Below are positions 17,478 to 26,316 of a stretch of DNA of 64,000 nt, in pieces. Source of the DNA: Sphingomonas sp. NFR04 (GTDB lineage: Bacteria > Pseudomonadota > Alphaproteobacteria > Sphingomonadales > Sphingomonadaceae); assembly GCF_900114095.1 (NCBI RefSeq), contig NZ_FORV01000005.1:280741-344740 (forward strand), written 5' to 3'. The notes below the pieces were generated by a model. It searched no databases, had not been told where the DNA came from, and saw nothing but the letters and a program-made list of their open reading frames with translations. Every line of letters begins with the position of its first letter. Within the stretch, counting starts at the first letter, position 1. A program made the position numbers and the translations under genes.

Positions 17478-17968
17478 GCACCCCCGACACCGCCAATGAT
17501 CGCAAGATCGTAACCTTCTCGCTGGCCAAGCAGATCTTCGGGATCGACATGAGCGCGCTCATCGAAATCCGCGAATGGGACGAGCCGACGCCGCTTCCCA
17601 ACGTCCCCAGCTTCATCAAGGGCGTGACCAACCTGCGCGGCAACGTGATCCCGGTGGTCGGCCTGGCCGAGCGCCTGGGCTGGGAGCCGAGCCAGCTGCA
17701 TGCGCGCTCGTGCATCCTGGTGGTCAACATCATGGGCAAGCAGGCAGGCTTCCTGGTCGACGAAGTCAACGACATCGTGGGCATCAACGTGGGCGAGATC
17801 CAGCCGGCACCGGCGGTCGAGACCGCGCTGGAGGAAAGCGTGATCGCCGGCCTCGTCCGTATCGCCACCCGCGCCAAGGACGGCACGCGCGACGAGAATG
17901 GCAGCATGGTCCTGCTGCTCGATCTCAACGCGCTCAGCCTGACCAAGCACCTGGATCTCGCGGCATGA
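17474..17968 (+). CDS. cheW: Chemotaxis coupling protein CheW
   Basis: 164 residues with the CheW SH3-like fold. Conserved blocks are VTFSLAKQIFGIDM, NVPSFIKGVTNLRGNVIPVVGL and GFLVDEVNDIVGI. It bridges the chemoreceptor and CheA in the polar array. It starts at an ATGA overlap with cheA and ends at an ATGA overlap with cheR, which keeps production in step. Confidence 0.95.
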   Translation: MSTPDTANDRKIVTFSLAKQIFGIDMSALIEIREWDEPTPLPNVPSFIKGVTNLRGNVIPVVGLAERLGWEPSQLHARSCILVVNIMGKQAGFLVDEVNDIVGINVGEIQPAPAVETALEESVIAGLVRIATRAKDGTRDENGSMVLLLDLNALSLTKHLDLAA

Positions 17969-18843
17969 GCCCCGCCGGGGGCGCCGCCGCGGCGTCCGCC
18001 GGCGCCGGTAACGCGATGGCACCAGGCCAGAACGCGGAGCTTACGCCGCGCGATTTCCAGGCCATCGCTGCGATCATGTACGACGATGCCCGCATTTCGC
18101 TCAGCGAGGCGAAGACCACGCTCGTCCAGTCGCGCCTCGCGCGCCGGCTGCGCAAGTTCGGCCTGAACCGCTTCTGCGACTATGTCGACCTGGTGCACAG
18201 CGATGCGGAAGAACGCCATGCGATGGTGGTGGCGCTCACCACCAACCACACGCACTTCTTCCGCGAGCCGCATCATTTCGACCATTTCCGCGAGACCGTG
18301 ATCCCCACGCTCCAGCGGAAACAGGGTCCGATCCGGATCTGGTCTGCAGGCTGCTCGTCGGGCGAGGAGGTCTACACGATCGCGATGTGCCTGCTGGGCC
18401 CCAGCCGGAGCAGCGCCTCGTGGTTGCGCAATGCCGATGTCCGGCTGCTCGCCACCGATATCGCCCCGCACGTGGTCGAGTCGGTGCAGCGCGGGGTCTA
18501 TGCGGAGAATGTCGCGGCGGGCGTGCCGGAGCCGTATCGCTCGACCTGGATGAAGCCGACGCAAGGCGGCTTCGTGATGGCCGACGAAGCCCGGCAGATG
18601 GTCACCGCGAAAGTATTGAACCTGTTCGAGCCCTGGCCCCTCAAGGCCGCCTATGATGTCATTTTCTGCCGTAACGTCATGATCTATTTCGGAGATCCCG
18701 CGAAGGAAGAGCTGGAGCATCGCTTCGTCGAACAGCTCGCCCGGGGGAGCTTCCTGTATATCGGTCACTCGGAACGGCTGATCGGCCCGGCCGCGAGCAA
18801 GATGCGCTCGTGCGGGCACACTATTTACCAGAAGCCGGAGTAA
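17965..18843 (+). CDS. cheR: Chemoreceptor methyltransferase CheR
   Basis: 292 residues from the ATG overlapping the cheW stop; a longer frame upstream is only cheW read in another frame. It has the N-terminal helical CheR domain and the SAM-binding domain with IWSAGCSSGEEVYTIAM, LLATDI and the late NVMIYF. TNHTHFFRE is the family signature. It methylates glutamates of the receptor using S-adenosylmethionine. The receptor tail (WTSF) may recruit it. Confidence 0.95.
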   Translation: MSPAGGAAAASAGAGNAMAPGQNAELTPRDFQAIAAIMYDDARISLSEAKTTLVQSRLARRLRKFGLNRFCDYVDLVHSDAEERHAMVVALTTNHTHFFREPHHFDHFRETVIPTLQRKQGPIRIWSAGCSSGEEVYTIAMCLLGPSRSSASWLRNADVRLLATDIAPHVVESVQRGVYAENVAAGVPEPYRSTWMKPTQGGFVMADEARQMVTAKVLNLFEPWPLKAAYDVIFCRNVMIYFGDPAKEELEHRFVEQLARGSFLYIGHSERLIGPAASKMRSCGHTIYQKPE

Positions 18844-19901
18844 TGGGCATGAAACCAGTCCGCACGCTCATCGTCGACGACAGCGCATCGATGCGCGCGA
18901 CGCTGAAGCGCATGCTCTCGGCCGACCCCGAGATCGAAGTGGTCGGCATGGCGCCGGAGCCGTTCGCGGCCCGCGACATGATCAAGGCGCTCAACCCCGA
19001 CGTGCTGACGCTCGACGTCGAGATGCCCGGGATGGACGGCCTGTCGTTCCTGGAGCGCATCATGCGCCTTCGGCCGATGCCGGTGGTGATGTGCTCCACC
19101 CTCACCGCCCGCGGTGCGGAAGTGACGATCGAGGCGCTGCGCCTCGGCGCGGTCGACTATGTCACCAAGCCGAGCGGCACGCCCGACGATATCGAGCGCG
19201 ATGCCAGCCTGCTGTGCGAGAAGGTGAAGAGCGCGGCGCGCTCGGTTGCCCGCGCCGGCCCGCAGCGCCTGCCCGCCCAGCCGAGCGTCGCCTCGGCCGG
19301 CGGCGGCGGTGCCGCGGCCCAGCTGATCGCGATCGGCTCGTCGACGGGCGGCGTGGAAGCCTTGTTCTCGCTGCTGCCGGCGCTGCCGGAAGATTCGCCG
19401 CCGATCCTGATCGTGCAGCACATGCCGGCAACCTTCACGCGCAGCTTCGCGCAGCGCCTGAACGCCGAGTGCCGGGTCAACGTAGTGGAAGCTACGGATG
19501 GTGCCCAGGTGACCCCGGGAACCGTCTATATTGCTCCTGGAGGCGAACGACATATGGAACTCCAGGGCGGTGCCAATGGCCGGATCAAGCTGATCCCCGG
19601 CAATCCGGTCACCGGCCATCGTCCTTCGGTGGACGTGCTGTTCCGCTCGGTCTCCAAACTGGGCGCCGGTGCCGTCGGCGTCATCCTCACGGGGATGGGC
19701 AGCGACGGCGCACAGGGCCTGCTGGAAATGCGTCGGGCCGGTGCCCGCACGCTTGGCCAGACCAAGGAAACCTGCGTGGTGTGGGGCATGCCCCGCGCCG
19801 CCAAGGAAGCGGGTGCAGTGGAGAAGGAAGTTGGCCTGTCGGCGATGCCGGAGGCCATTCTGAAAGCTTGTCGAGAAACGGTTAAGGTTGGGAGCGCATA
19901 A
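18843..19901 (+). CDS. cheB: Chemoreceptor methylesterase/deamidase CheB
   Basis: 352 residues, TAATG overlap with cheR. The receiver domain has DD at 12-13, D58 in LTLDVEMPGMDG and K in VTKPSG. A linker leads to the esterase domain with the catalytic serine in IGSSTGGVEAL, the histidine in IVQHMPATFT and the aspartate in GMGSDGAQGL. Phosphorylation by CheA activates removal of receptor methyl groups, which gives adaptation together with CheR. Confidence 0.95.
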   Translation: MGMKPVRTLIVDDSASMRATLKRMLSADPEIEVVGMAPEPFAARDMIKALNPDVLTLDVEMPGMDGLSFLERIMRLRPMPVVMCSTLTARGAEVTIEALRLGAVDYVTKPSGTPDDIERDASLLCEKVKSAARSVARAGPQRLPAQPSVASAGGGGAAAQLIAIGSSTGGVEALFSLLPALPEDSPPILIVQHMPATFTRSFAQRLNAECRVNVVEATDGAQVTPGTVYIAPGGERHMELQGGANGRIKLIPGNPVTGHRPSVDVLFRSVSKLGAGAVGVILTGMGSDGAQGLLEMRRAGARTLGQTKETCVVWGMPRAAKEAGAVEKEVGLSAMPEAILKACRETVKVGSA

Positions 19902-19903
19902 CA

Positions 19904-20293
19904 ATGCCCGCTGCATCACAAATCAAGGTGATGGTCGTTGATGATCAGACCAGTATGCGGGCGATGATCCGTCGTGCGCTACAGGACCTGGGGTTCAAGG
20001 ACGTTCGCGACAAGGCCAGTGCGCCCGAGGCGCTCTCGTCGATCAAGAGCGATCGTGTCCACCTGGTCATCTCCGACTACAACATGCCCGAGATGGACGG
20101 GCTGCAGTTCCTGGAGGCGGTTCGCGCCGACCCGGTGATCGGCAAGACCGTGTTCATCATGCTCACCGGCTCGTCCGACCGCGAGGTCGTGCAGAAGGCG
20201 GCGGCGCTGGGCGTGAACAACTATGTCGTCAAGCCTTTCGCGCCGGCGGCGCTGAAGGAAAAGATCGAACGCGTCTTCGGCGAGCTGACCTGA
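19904..20293 (+). CDS. Second CheY-type response regulator
   Basis: 129 residues, receiver domain only. It has DD in VVDDQTSM, D58 in LVISDYNMPEMDG, the switch Thr in IMLTGS and K in VVKPFAP. It begins 3 bases after cheB and 2 bases before cheD. Its sequence is clearly different from the first cheY, so it is an old paralogue rather than a fresh copy. Either could be the motor-binding form; the other may drain phosphate, as in Sinorhizobium. Confidence 0.93.
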   Translation: MPAASQIKVMVVDDQTSMRAMIRRALQDLGFKDVRDKASAPEALSSIKSDRVHLVISDYNMPEMDGLQFLEAVRADPVIGKTVFIMLTGSSDREVVQKAAALGVNNYVVKPFAPAALKEKIERVFGELT

Positions 20294-20294
20294 T

Positions 20295-20819
20295 ATGCGC
20301 AGAGTTTCCATCGTACAGGGCGAGAACGCGGTCATCGCGGAGCCCCATGTCATGATTTCGACCCTGCTCGGGAGCTGCGTGGCCGCATGCCTCTACGACC
20401 CGGTCGCCAAGGTCGGAGGCATGAACCACTTCCTGCTCGGGGAGCCGGGCGCGGACCACAAGGTCTCGAGCTCGGACATGGCGCGCTACGGCGTGCATGC
20501 GATGGAACTGCTGATCAACAGCATGATGGCCAAGGGCGCCACGCGCACGCGGCTGCAGGCCCACCTGTACGGTGGCGCCAACATCATCTCCGGCCTGGGG
20601 GGCATCGGCGCGTCGAACGCCGCCTTTGCCCGCCGGTTCATGGAGACCGAAGGCATCGCGATTGCGCATTGCGATCTCGGCGGCACGCTCGCCCGCAAGG
20701 TCGAGTTCCTGCCGCACGAGGGCAAGAGCCGCTGCACCAAGGTGGCGGAGCGTGTCCAGGAACGTCCGGTCGCCCCCCTGCCCATTGCCGCCCCCGACGG
20801 AGAATTGGAGCTTTTCTGA
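20295..20819 (+). CDS. cheD: Chemoreceptor glutamine deamidase CheD
   Basis: 174 residues. The catalytic cysteine is in STLLGSCVAACLYD, the histidine in GGMNHFLL and the nearby threonine/serine in the same strand, as in the CheD family. LYGGANII and GIGASNAAF are further conserved blocks. It deamidates receptor glutamines and can interact with CheC-type phosphatases. No cheC is seen here; the gene that follows may fill the phosphatase role. Confidence 0.93.
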   Translation: MRRVSIVQGENAVIAEPHVMISTLLGSCVAACLYDPVAKVGGMNHFLLGEPGADHKVSSSDMARYGVHAMELLINSMMAKGATRTRLQAHLYGGANIISGLGGIGASNAAFARRFMETEGIAIAHCDLGGTLARKVEFLPHEGKSRCTKVAERVQERPVAPLPIAAPDGELELF

Positions 20820-21151
20820 TGTCGTGCCTGCCCATGTCGGAACCGTCCCACCCCCAGGCCCTGCCCGGCTACGACCCCTTTGCGGGCGTGCTGCACAGCG
20901 TCATGGCCGGCGAGATCCGCGAAATCAGCAAGAAGCTGGAAGGCCTGGCCGAAGTGCTGGTCTGCGACGAGCATTTCGCTGCCAACTATCTCGAACAGCT
21001 CCAGGCGTTCGACTATCTGATCCAGCACGCCGACGAGTGCGTGAACCTGCTGGAGCGGATCGCGGGCGGCGAGGATTCGCTCTCGGCGATCAGCCATGTC
21101 CGTCTCGGCGCCGTCCAGGAACGCCTGCGCAACGCGCTGAAGGGTCAGTAA
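20819..21151 (+). CDS. Small helical chemotaxis-operon protein, CheZ-like candidate
   Basis: 110 residues, TGATG overlap with cheD. The sequence is almost wholly helical. One helix, LEQLQAFDYLIQHADECVNLLER, contains D-x-x-x-Q (DYLIQ), the spacing of the catalytic Asp and Gln of the CheZ phosphatase. The operon has two CheY proteins and no other visible phosphatase (no CheC, CheX, FliY). A short CheZ-like role fits, but length is half that of classical CheZ, so this remains a suggestion. Confidence 0.6.
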   Translation: MSCLPMSEPSHPQALPGYDPFAGVLHSVMAGEIREISKKLEGLAEVLVCDEHFAANYLEQLQAFDYLIQHADECVNLLERIAGGEDSLSAISHVRLGAVQERLRNALKGQ

Positions 21152-21152
21152 C

Positions 21153-21998
21153 ATGGCCCGCGGGGGGGACGTTCGGCCGATCATCGTCAAGAAGGTCAAG
21201 AAGACCGCTGCCGCCCATCACGGCGGCGCGTGGAAGGTGGCCTATGCCGACTTCGTGACGGCGATGATGGCCTTCTTCATGCTGCTGTGGCTGATTGCCA
21301 ATCCGGACAAGGACCGACTGAAGGGCCTCGCCAAATATTTCTCGCCGACGGTCGCCGACAGCGGCCCCTCCACGCCAGTGAGCAATTCCGCGCCCGGCGC
21401 CGGGGGCCCGACCCGCCGTTCCGAGGCCGATCCCAGCACCGCCAAGGGCCAGCCCACCTTCGAGGTGACCACCGCCGGCTCGGCGCGCGGTGGCACGGCC
21501 GACGTGCCCGCGACGATGCGCGTCATGGCCTCCGAACTGATGGTGGCGCTGGAAGCGACGCCGCAGTCGCAGGGCAAGAAGAATGTCGACGTCCAGCAGG
21601 ATCGGCAGGGCCTGCGGATCACGCTGATGGACACCGATCAGCAGCCGATGTTCAAGTCGAACACGGCCGAGCTCAATCCCTATGCGCGCACCCTGCTCAC
21701 CAAGATCGCGCAGAAGATCTCCACCGTCGGCGCGCAGATCGCGATCGAGGGGCATACCGACGGCGCCGGCGGGCAGAGCGATGCCAATTGGCTGCTCTCC
21801 GGCCAGCGCGCCCTCGCCGCCCGCTCGGCGCTGGTCGCTGGCGGTGTGACCGCGGATCGCTTTGCCGAGGTGGTAGCGATGGGCGCCACCCAGCCGGTCT
21901 ATCCGGACCAGCCCAACCGCGCCGAGAACCGTCGCATCAGCATCGTGCTCAAGGGCCAGACCTCGGCGCTGCCGACCGACTCCAGCTTCAAGTTCTGA
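21153..21998 (+). CDS. motB: Flagellar motor stator protein MotB
   Basis: 281 residues. One N-terminal membrane helix carries the proton-binding aspartate D33 (AYADFVTAMMAFFMLLWL). The C-terminal OmpA-like domain (about 170-275) has the peptidoglycan-binding signature IEGHTDGAGGQSDANW and RAENRRISI. It anchors the MotA/MotB stator to the cell wall. It starts one base after the stop of the small helical gene. Confidence 0.95.
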   Translation: MARGGDVRPIIVKKVKKTAAAHHGGAWKVAYADFVTAMMAFFMLLWLIANPDKDRLKGLAKYFSPTVADSGPSTPVSNSAPGAGGPTRRSEADPSTAKGQPTFEVTTAGSARGGTADVPATMRVMASELMVALEATPQSQGKKNVDVQQDRQGLRITLMDTDQQPMFKSNTAELNPYARTLLTKIAQKISTVGAQIAIEGHTDGAGGQSDANWLLSGQRALAARSALVAGGVTADRFAEVVAMGATQPVYPDQPNRAENRRISIVLKGQTSALPTDSSFKF

Positions 21999-22008
21999 GG
22001 GGCCGCTC

Positions 22009-22455
22009 GTGAAGAAACTGCTGTTCCTCATCGTCGCGCTGATCGCCGGCCTCTCCGCCGGCGGGGGCACCGCCTATGCGATGATGAAGATGCTCGGCAT
22101 CGGCGCGCCCAAGCAGGAAGCCCAGGCCGACGAGAAGGAAGAAGCCGGCAAGTTCGTGCCCACCGGCAAGGTGCTGGTGCCGCTCGTCTTCGCCGACGGG
22201 CATCTGGCCGGCTATGCCTCGATGGAAGTGCAACTCCAGGTCGACGAGGCCAAGGCCGATTTCGTCACGCAGCGCATGCCGCTGCTGCTCCACGCGATCA
22301 ACATGCGCACCTATCGCACCCCGATGGCGGCGGGCCCCGACGGCATGCTGCCGGATCTGGAAGGCTTCCGGAAGCTGGTCGATGCCTCCGCCAACGAAGC
22401 CTTCGGCCCGAAGGTGGTGCGCAAGATTGCGGTGACCAACGCCAACCCCGCCTGA
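22009..22455 (+). CDS. FliL-like single-pass membrane protein
   Basis: 148 residues from a GTG 10 bases after motB. A membrane helix (LLFLIVALIAGLSAGGGTAYA) is followed by a periplasmic domain with the FliL-like strand FADGHLAGYASMEVQLQV and a helix LLLHAINMRTYRTP. FliL proteins ring the stator and affect torque. A clearer FliL is encoded before fliM, so this is a second, divergent member placed next to motB. Confidence 0.7.
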   Translation: MKKLLFLIVALIAGLSAGGGTAYAMMKMLGIGAPKQEAQADEKEEAGKFVPTGKVLVPLVFADGHLAGYASMEVQLQVDEAKADFVTQRMPLLLHAINMRTYRTPMAAGPDGMLPDLEGFRKLVDASANEAFGPKVVRKIAVTNANPA

Positions 22456-22510
22456 TATTCGTATCCGACATTCGTACGACTACCGAAGCGAAGCTGAACG
22501 TCCGTTCATC

Positions 22511-22517
22511 CTATAAT
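22511..22517 (+). promoter_or_regulatory. CTATAAT promoter element of the PilZ gene
   Basis: TCATCCTATAATATGC lies about 45 bases before the PilZ start. It has the flagellar-set core, so the PilZ gene has its own promoter besides possible read-through from the che operon. Confidence 0.6.
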
Positions 22518-22563
22518 ATGCATAGGGGCTGCCGGTTTGCAGTCGAACGGGGAGATGAACGCC

Positions 22564-23205
22564 GTGGGCGCAGCCGAACACCAGTTTGACCACGACAGCA
22601 GCGATTCCGGCCCCTGGGCCGCGCGTGCCCCGCGCACGGTGACGACGCTGATGGTGGGCAAGCTGATCTGCACCGGCGCCGGCGAACAACTCTGCCGAGT
22701 CCGCAACATCTCCGCCACCGGCATGATGCTCGAAAGCCCCTTCCCCTTGCGCCAGGCCGACGGGATCGTCGTCGAGCTGCGCGGCGGCCCGGTGCTGGAG
22801 GGCAAGATCATGTGGGTCAGCGCCGGGCGCGCCGGCGTGCAATTTCACGAACCCATCGATGTCGAGGAGGTGCTCGCCACCGCCAAGGGCAGTTCCCCCG
22901 CCGCACGCCTGCGCCGCGCCGTGCCGCGCGCGCCGCGCTTCGCGATCGCCGGCACCGCCCGGCTCGTCTGCAACGGCGTCTCGCACAACGTGGCGATGGA
23001 GAATATCTCGCAGAGCGGCGCCCGCGTGCGCCTGTCCAACCAGCCCGATCTCGATCGGGTGATGACCTTGGTCGTCCCCGGCCTGAGTCCGCGCAGCTGC
23101 ACCGTGCGCTGGGCCGAAGACGACTCCGCCGGCGTCGCCTTCATCGAGATGATTCCCTATGCCGAGCTCTCCGCCTGGCTGAACGAGGTACAGCCGCCGC
23201 GCTGA
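22564..23205 (+). CDS. Tandem PilZ-domain protein
   Basis: About 213 residues from the GTG at 22564, which has GGGGAG 9 bases upstream; an ATG at 22555 abuts that site and a TTG at 22537 would leave almost no leader behind the promoter. It has two PilZ-type repeats: VRNISATGMMLESP and, about 110 residues later, MENISQSGARVR. The second is preceded by RAVPR, fitting the c-di-GMP RxxxR motif; the first lacks it. PilZ proteins bind c-di-GMP and can brake the motor (YcgR). A motor brake is plausible given the location. Confidence 0.8.
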   Translation: MGAAEHQFDHDSSDSGPWAARAPRTVTTLMVGKLICTGAGEQLCRVRNISATGMMLESPFPLRQADGIVVELRGGPVLEGKIMWVSAGRAGVQFHEPIDVEEVLATAKGSSPAARLRRAVPRAPRFAIAGTARLVCNGVSHNVAMENISQSGARVRLSNQPDLDRVMTLVVPGLSPRSCTVRWAEDDSAGVAFIEMIPYAELSAWLNEVQPPR

Positions 23206-23229
23206 GCGGCGACGACTGCCCCGCCCCGC

Positions 23230-24240
23230 TCAGGCCGCCGCCGGCAAGGGCTGCCGCGCCCGGCGACGCCGCAGCGCCGCACCGGCCCCGGCCACCCCCA
23301 GGATCAACAGCACCCAAGTCTCGACTTCGGGTACCGCGCTGATGCCCAGCTGGCGCACCATCGTTTCGGCGATGACGCGGTGGACCTGCGTGGTCGGGTG
23401 GATCCCGTCGAAATAGAGCGCATTGCTGCAACTCGCGAGCTGCGACGGTCCGCCGCCGATGACCTGACACGGCGTCGTCGTGTTCAGCGTGCCCGGCAGG
23501 CCGAAGGACGATGGGGACGCGAGCAGATCATGCTCGATCGCGAACAGGTCGAAGAAATCGGCGGTGACGCCGGGCTGGCTGCCGATGCCCTGGGCTGTGA
23601 CCTGCAACGCCTGGCTGATCTGCTGCGAGCGCGCGGTCAGTTCGTCGAGGCGACCGGGCACCCCGCCCACCTCCGCGACCGAGAGCGGCAGCAGACCGAT
23701 GTCCGGCGAACCGACGATCAGGAAGTGGCGCGCGCCGAGGCCGTAGAGCGCGCCCACCGCGTCACTGAAGTCGGTGAGTGCAGAAGCGAAGTTCACCGGC
23801 CCGCCGGTCTGGTCCGTATTGCGGACATCGTTGCCGCCGAACGTGACCAGCACCAGCGCATTGCTGTCGATCGGCGCGCCGACCCTGTCCCAATACGACC
23901 CGACCTGGGCGAGGAAGCTGGGACTGCGCTCGCCCGGCACCGTCTCCGCGGTCGCTCCGCCGAACGCCATGTTCAGCCCGCCCGCGTATAGCGGCGTCGT
24001 CGCATGGCCGGTGATGGCGAGGCTGAGATAATCGGCGAAGTTGAAGCCGTTCGAGAAACGTCCGCCGACATAGCCATCCTCGGGCTTCGCGACGGCACCG
24101 CCCGTGGCCAGATAGGCATTGCCCGCATCCACCAGGCTGTCGCCGAACACATAGAGCCCGGAATAGGTCGGACCTGCCTGTGCTGCCACCGGCGCAAAGC
24201 ACAGGACTGCAAACGCAAAAAATCGCGTGAAAGCCTTCAT
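23230..24240 (-). CDS. SGNH/GDSL hydrolase with PEP-CTERM sorting tail
   Basis: 336 residues. A signal peptide (ending VAAQA) is followed by the GDSL block VFGDSLVDAGN, the oxyanion glycine region, FGGNDVRN and a late GIHPT with the catalytic His. The C-terminus VPEVETWVLLILGVAGAG plus an RRRR tail is a PEP-CTERM signal, so the enzyme should be processed by an exosortase and end up outside the cell or on its surface. It probably cleaves ester groups, for example on exopolysaccharide. It is not part of the flagellar regulon by sequence; no CTATAAT element precedes it. Confidence 0.85.
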   Translation of the reverse strand: MKAFTRFFAFAVLCFAPVAAQAGPTYSGLYVFGDSLVDAGNAYLATGGAVAKPEDGYVGGRFSNGFNFADYLSLAITGHATTPLYAGGLNMAFGGATAETVPGERSPSFLAQVGSYWDRVGAPIDSNALVLVTFGGNDVRNTDQTGGPVNFASALTDFSDAVGALYGLGARHFLIVGSPDIGLLPLSVAEVGGVPGRLDELTARSQQISQALQVTAQGIGSQPGVTADFFDLFAIEHDLLASPSSFGLPGTLNTTTPCQVIGGGPSQLASCSNALYFDGIHPTTQVHRVIAETMVRQLGISAVPEVETWVLLILGVAGAGAALRRRRARQPLPAAA

Positions 24241-24400
24241 GGCGCATCCCCTCTCGTTAACCGATCTTTACCGGTCCCGAGGGAAACATCCAAGTAGTTC
24301 ATTTGCGGTACGCGTCGAATATCGGGCACCTACAGCATCTATACTGCAGCGCAGCAAATATAGATCGCCGAGATGCATGCGCCGCGGCGGAGCAGCGGGC

Positions 24401-24817
24401 TCAGACCTGGATGTCGAGCTTGGCCAGTTCCACGCGCACGCGCACGTCGATTTCGCGCATCAGTGCGGCTAGCTGTGGGTCGGCCGGCGTCGGCACCGTC
24501 TCGGACCACTGCACGATCTCGCGCAGCCGTCCGACATCGGGCGTTCCCGCCACCAGTTCCTTGTGCAGCCGATCGAGCGCATCGATGCCGCGCTCGACGT
24601 CGCGCGCCTGCTTGCGGCGGCGTTCGGCGATCGGATTGTTGGCGGCGATCGCGACCAGCATCTGCACGCTGGTGGCAGCGATCGTGCCCGGTGCCGGCAT
24701 CGGGTGCGGCGGCGCGGCGACCTGTTCCTCGAGGCGGCTCGCCAGGCTCGGCACGGATTTGGGCAACGCCGCCAGCAGGTTGCGCGCCATCATCGGTGAC
24801 AGGCTGTCGATACGCAC
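24401..24817 (-). CDS. fliX: Flagellar assembly regulator FliX
   Basis: 138 residues, GTG start with GAGGG upstream. The C-terminal block GTPDVGRLREIVQW and DPQLAALMREIDVRVRVELAKL is the FliX family signature. In Caulobacter FliX controls the activator FlbD according to the state of flagellar assembly, and fliX is divergent from flgI, exactly as here. The FlbD homologue is at about 38.6 kb. Since this FlbD is unusual, FliX may act in a modified way. Confidence 0.85.
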   Translation of the reverse strand: MRIDSLSPMMARNLLAALPKSVPSLASRLEEQVAAPPHPMPAPGTIAATSVQMLVAIAANNPIAERRRKQARDVERGIDALDRLHKELVAGTPDVGRLREIVQWSETVPTPADPQLAALMREIDVRVRVELAKLDIQV

Positions 24818-24856
24818 GAAATCAGACCCTCGCGAGCCGTCTTGGCTCTCCTCTTC

Positions 24857-24863
24857 CTATAAG
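24857..24863 (+). promoter_or_regulatory. CTATAAG promoter element of flgI
   Basis: TCTTCCTATAAGATGAG lies about 40 bases before flgI in the fliX-flgI gap. The core is identical to that before fliF and the HAD gene. Confidence 0.6.
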
Positions 24864-24901
24864 ATGAGTAGCGTTAATTTTCCACTTGGCCCGAGAGGTT
24901 T

Positions 24902-26005
24902 ATGTATCGTCTCTCCGCATCGTTCCTGGCGCTCGCGCTGGCCTGTTTCGGCGCGCCCCAGGCGATGGCCCAGACCCGGATCAAGGACATCGTCGACGTC
25001 GAAAATGTCCGCGAAAACCAGCTGGTTGGCTATGGCCTCGTGGTCGGCCTCGCCGGCACCGGCGATCGTATCCGCAATGCCCCCTTCACCGAGGAATCGA
25101 TGCAGTCGATGCTCGAGCGGATGGGCGTTAACATTCGCGGCACGCAGATGCGCACGCAGAATGTCGCCGCCGTCTCGATCACCGCGACGATGCCGCCCTT
25201 CTCGCGCAACGGTTCTCGGATCGACGTGCAGGTCTCCGCGCTCGGCGATGCGACCAGCCTCCAAGGCGGCACGCTGATCGCCTCGTCGCTGCGCGCGCTC
25301 GACGGCGAGATCTATGCCGTGGCGCAGGGCCCGGTCGCCGTCTCCGGCTTCAAGGCGCAGGGTGCGGCGGCGAACGTCAGCCGCGGCGTCACCACCTCGG
25401 CGCGGATCGCCGGCGGCGCGATCGTCGAGCGCGAGGTGCCCTATCAGCTGCGTTCGGCGAACAGCCTCAAGCTCGCGCTGAAGAACCCCGATTTCTCGAC
25501 CGCCGACCGCATCGCCCGCGCGATCAACGGCCGCTATCCCGGCGCCGCGCAGATGCTCGACCCGGCAACGGTCGAGCTGCGCCCAACCGGCCAGTTCGCC
25601 GGATCGGTGATCGACCTCGTCACCCAGGTCGGCGATCTCGAAGTGAAGGTCGACCAGCCCGCCAAGGTGGTGATCAACGAAGCCTCGGGTACCGTGGTGA
25701 TGAACAGCGACGTGCGGATCACGCCGGTCGCGATCGCGCAGGGCGGCCTGACCATCTCGGTCACCGAAGCTCCGCAGGTCTCGCAGCCCGGTCCCTTCTC
25801 CCAGGGGCAGACGACGGTGGTGCCGCGCACGCAGGTGCAGGTGAACGACGGCAACGGCGCCAGCCTCGCCGTGATCAACGGATCGTCGCTCAAGGCGCTG
25901 GTGAGCGGGCTCAACACGCTCGGTGTCTCGCCGCGCGACCTGATCACCATCCTCCAGGCGATCAAGACGGCCGGCGCGCTCCAGGCCGAAATCGAGGTGC
26001 AGTGA
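24902..26005 (+). CDS. flgI: Flagellar P-ring protein FlgI
   Basis: 367 residues with a signal peptide ending AMAQ. The first mature block, RIKDIVDVENVRENQLVGYG, and VVGLAGTGDR are FlgI signatures, and the protein ends with the usual FlgI tail SPRDLITILQAIKTAGALQAEIEVQ-type strand. It forms the P ring around the rod in the peptidoglycan layer. AGAGG lies 3 bases before the ATG. It overlaps flgJ at TGATG. Confidence 0.96.
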   Translation: MYRLSASFLALALACFGAPQAMAQTRIKDIVDVENVRENQLVGYGLVVGLAGTGDRIRNAPFTEESMQSMLERMGVNIRGTQMRTQNVAAVSITATMPPFSRNGSRIDVQVSALGDATSLQGGTLIASSLRALDGEIYAVAQGPVAVSGFKAQGAAANVSRGVTTSARIAGGAIVEREVPYQLRSANSLKLALKNPDFSTADRIARAINGRYPGAAQMLDPATVELRPTGQFAGSVIDLVTQVGDLEVKVDQPAKVVINEASGTVVMNSDVRITPVAIAQGGLTISVTEAPQVSQPGPFSQGQTTVVPRTQVQVNDGNGASLAVINGSSLKALVSGLNTLGVSPRDLITILQAIKTAGALQAEIEVQ

Positions 26006-26316
26006 TGAACGACACGTCTCCCCTGCCCCAGGCAGCCCTTGCCGGGGCGACCACCCCGGCCAAGCCGATGCCCAAGGTGGACGCGAAGAACGCCAAGACC
26101 GCCGAGGACTTCGAAAGTGTGTTTCTGGGCCAGATGACCCAGCTCATGATGCAAAGTGTTCAACAAGACGAACAGTTTAGCGGTGGCAACGGCGAGGAGA
26201 TCTTCCGCGGCGTGCTTGCCGAGAAGCTCGGCGTCGCCATGGCGCGCCGCGGCGGAATCGGCCTTGCGCCGGCCGTCCTCGACCAGATCCTCAAGCTTCA
26301 GCAAGGACAGAAATGA
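26005..26316 (+). CDS. flgJ: Rod-binding protein FlgJ (N-terminal domain only)
   Basis: 103 residues. The rod-binding signature is in AEDFESVFLGQMTQLMMQSV and FRGVLAEKLGVAMARRGGIG. As usual in alphaproteobacteria it lacks the C-terminal muramidase domain of the enterobacterial protein, so wall opening for the rod needs a separate enzyme. It starts within the flgI stop. Confidence 0.88.
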   Translation: MNDTSPLPQAALAGATTPAKPMPKVDAKNAKTAEDFESVFLGQMTQLMMQSVQQDEQFSGGNGEEIFRGVLAEKLGVAMARRGGIGLAPAVLDQILKLQQGQK

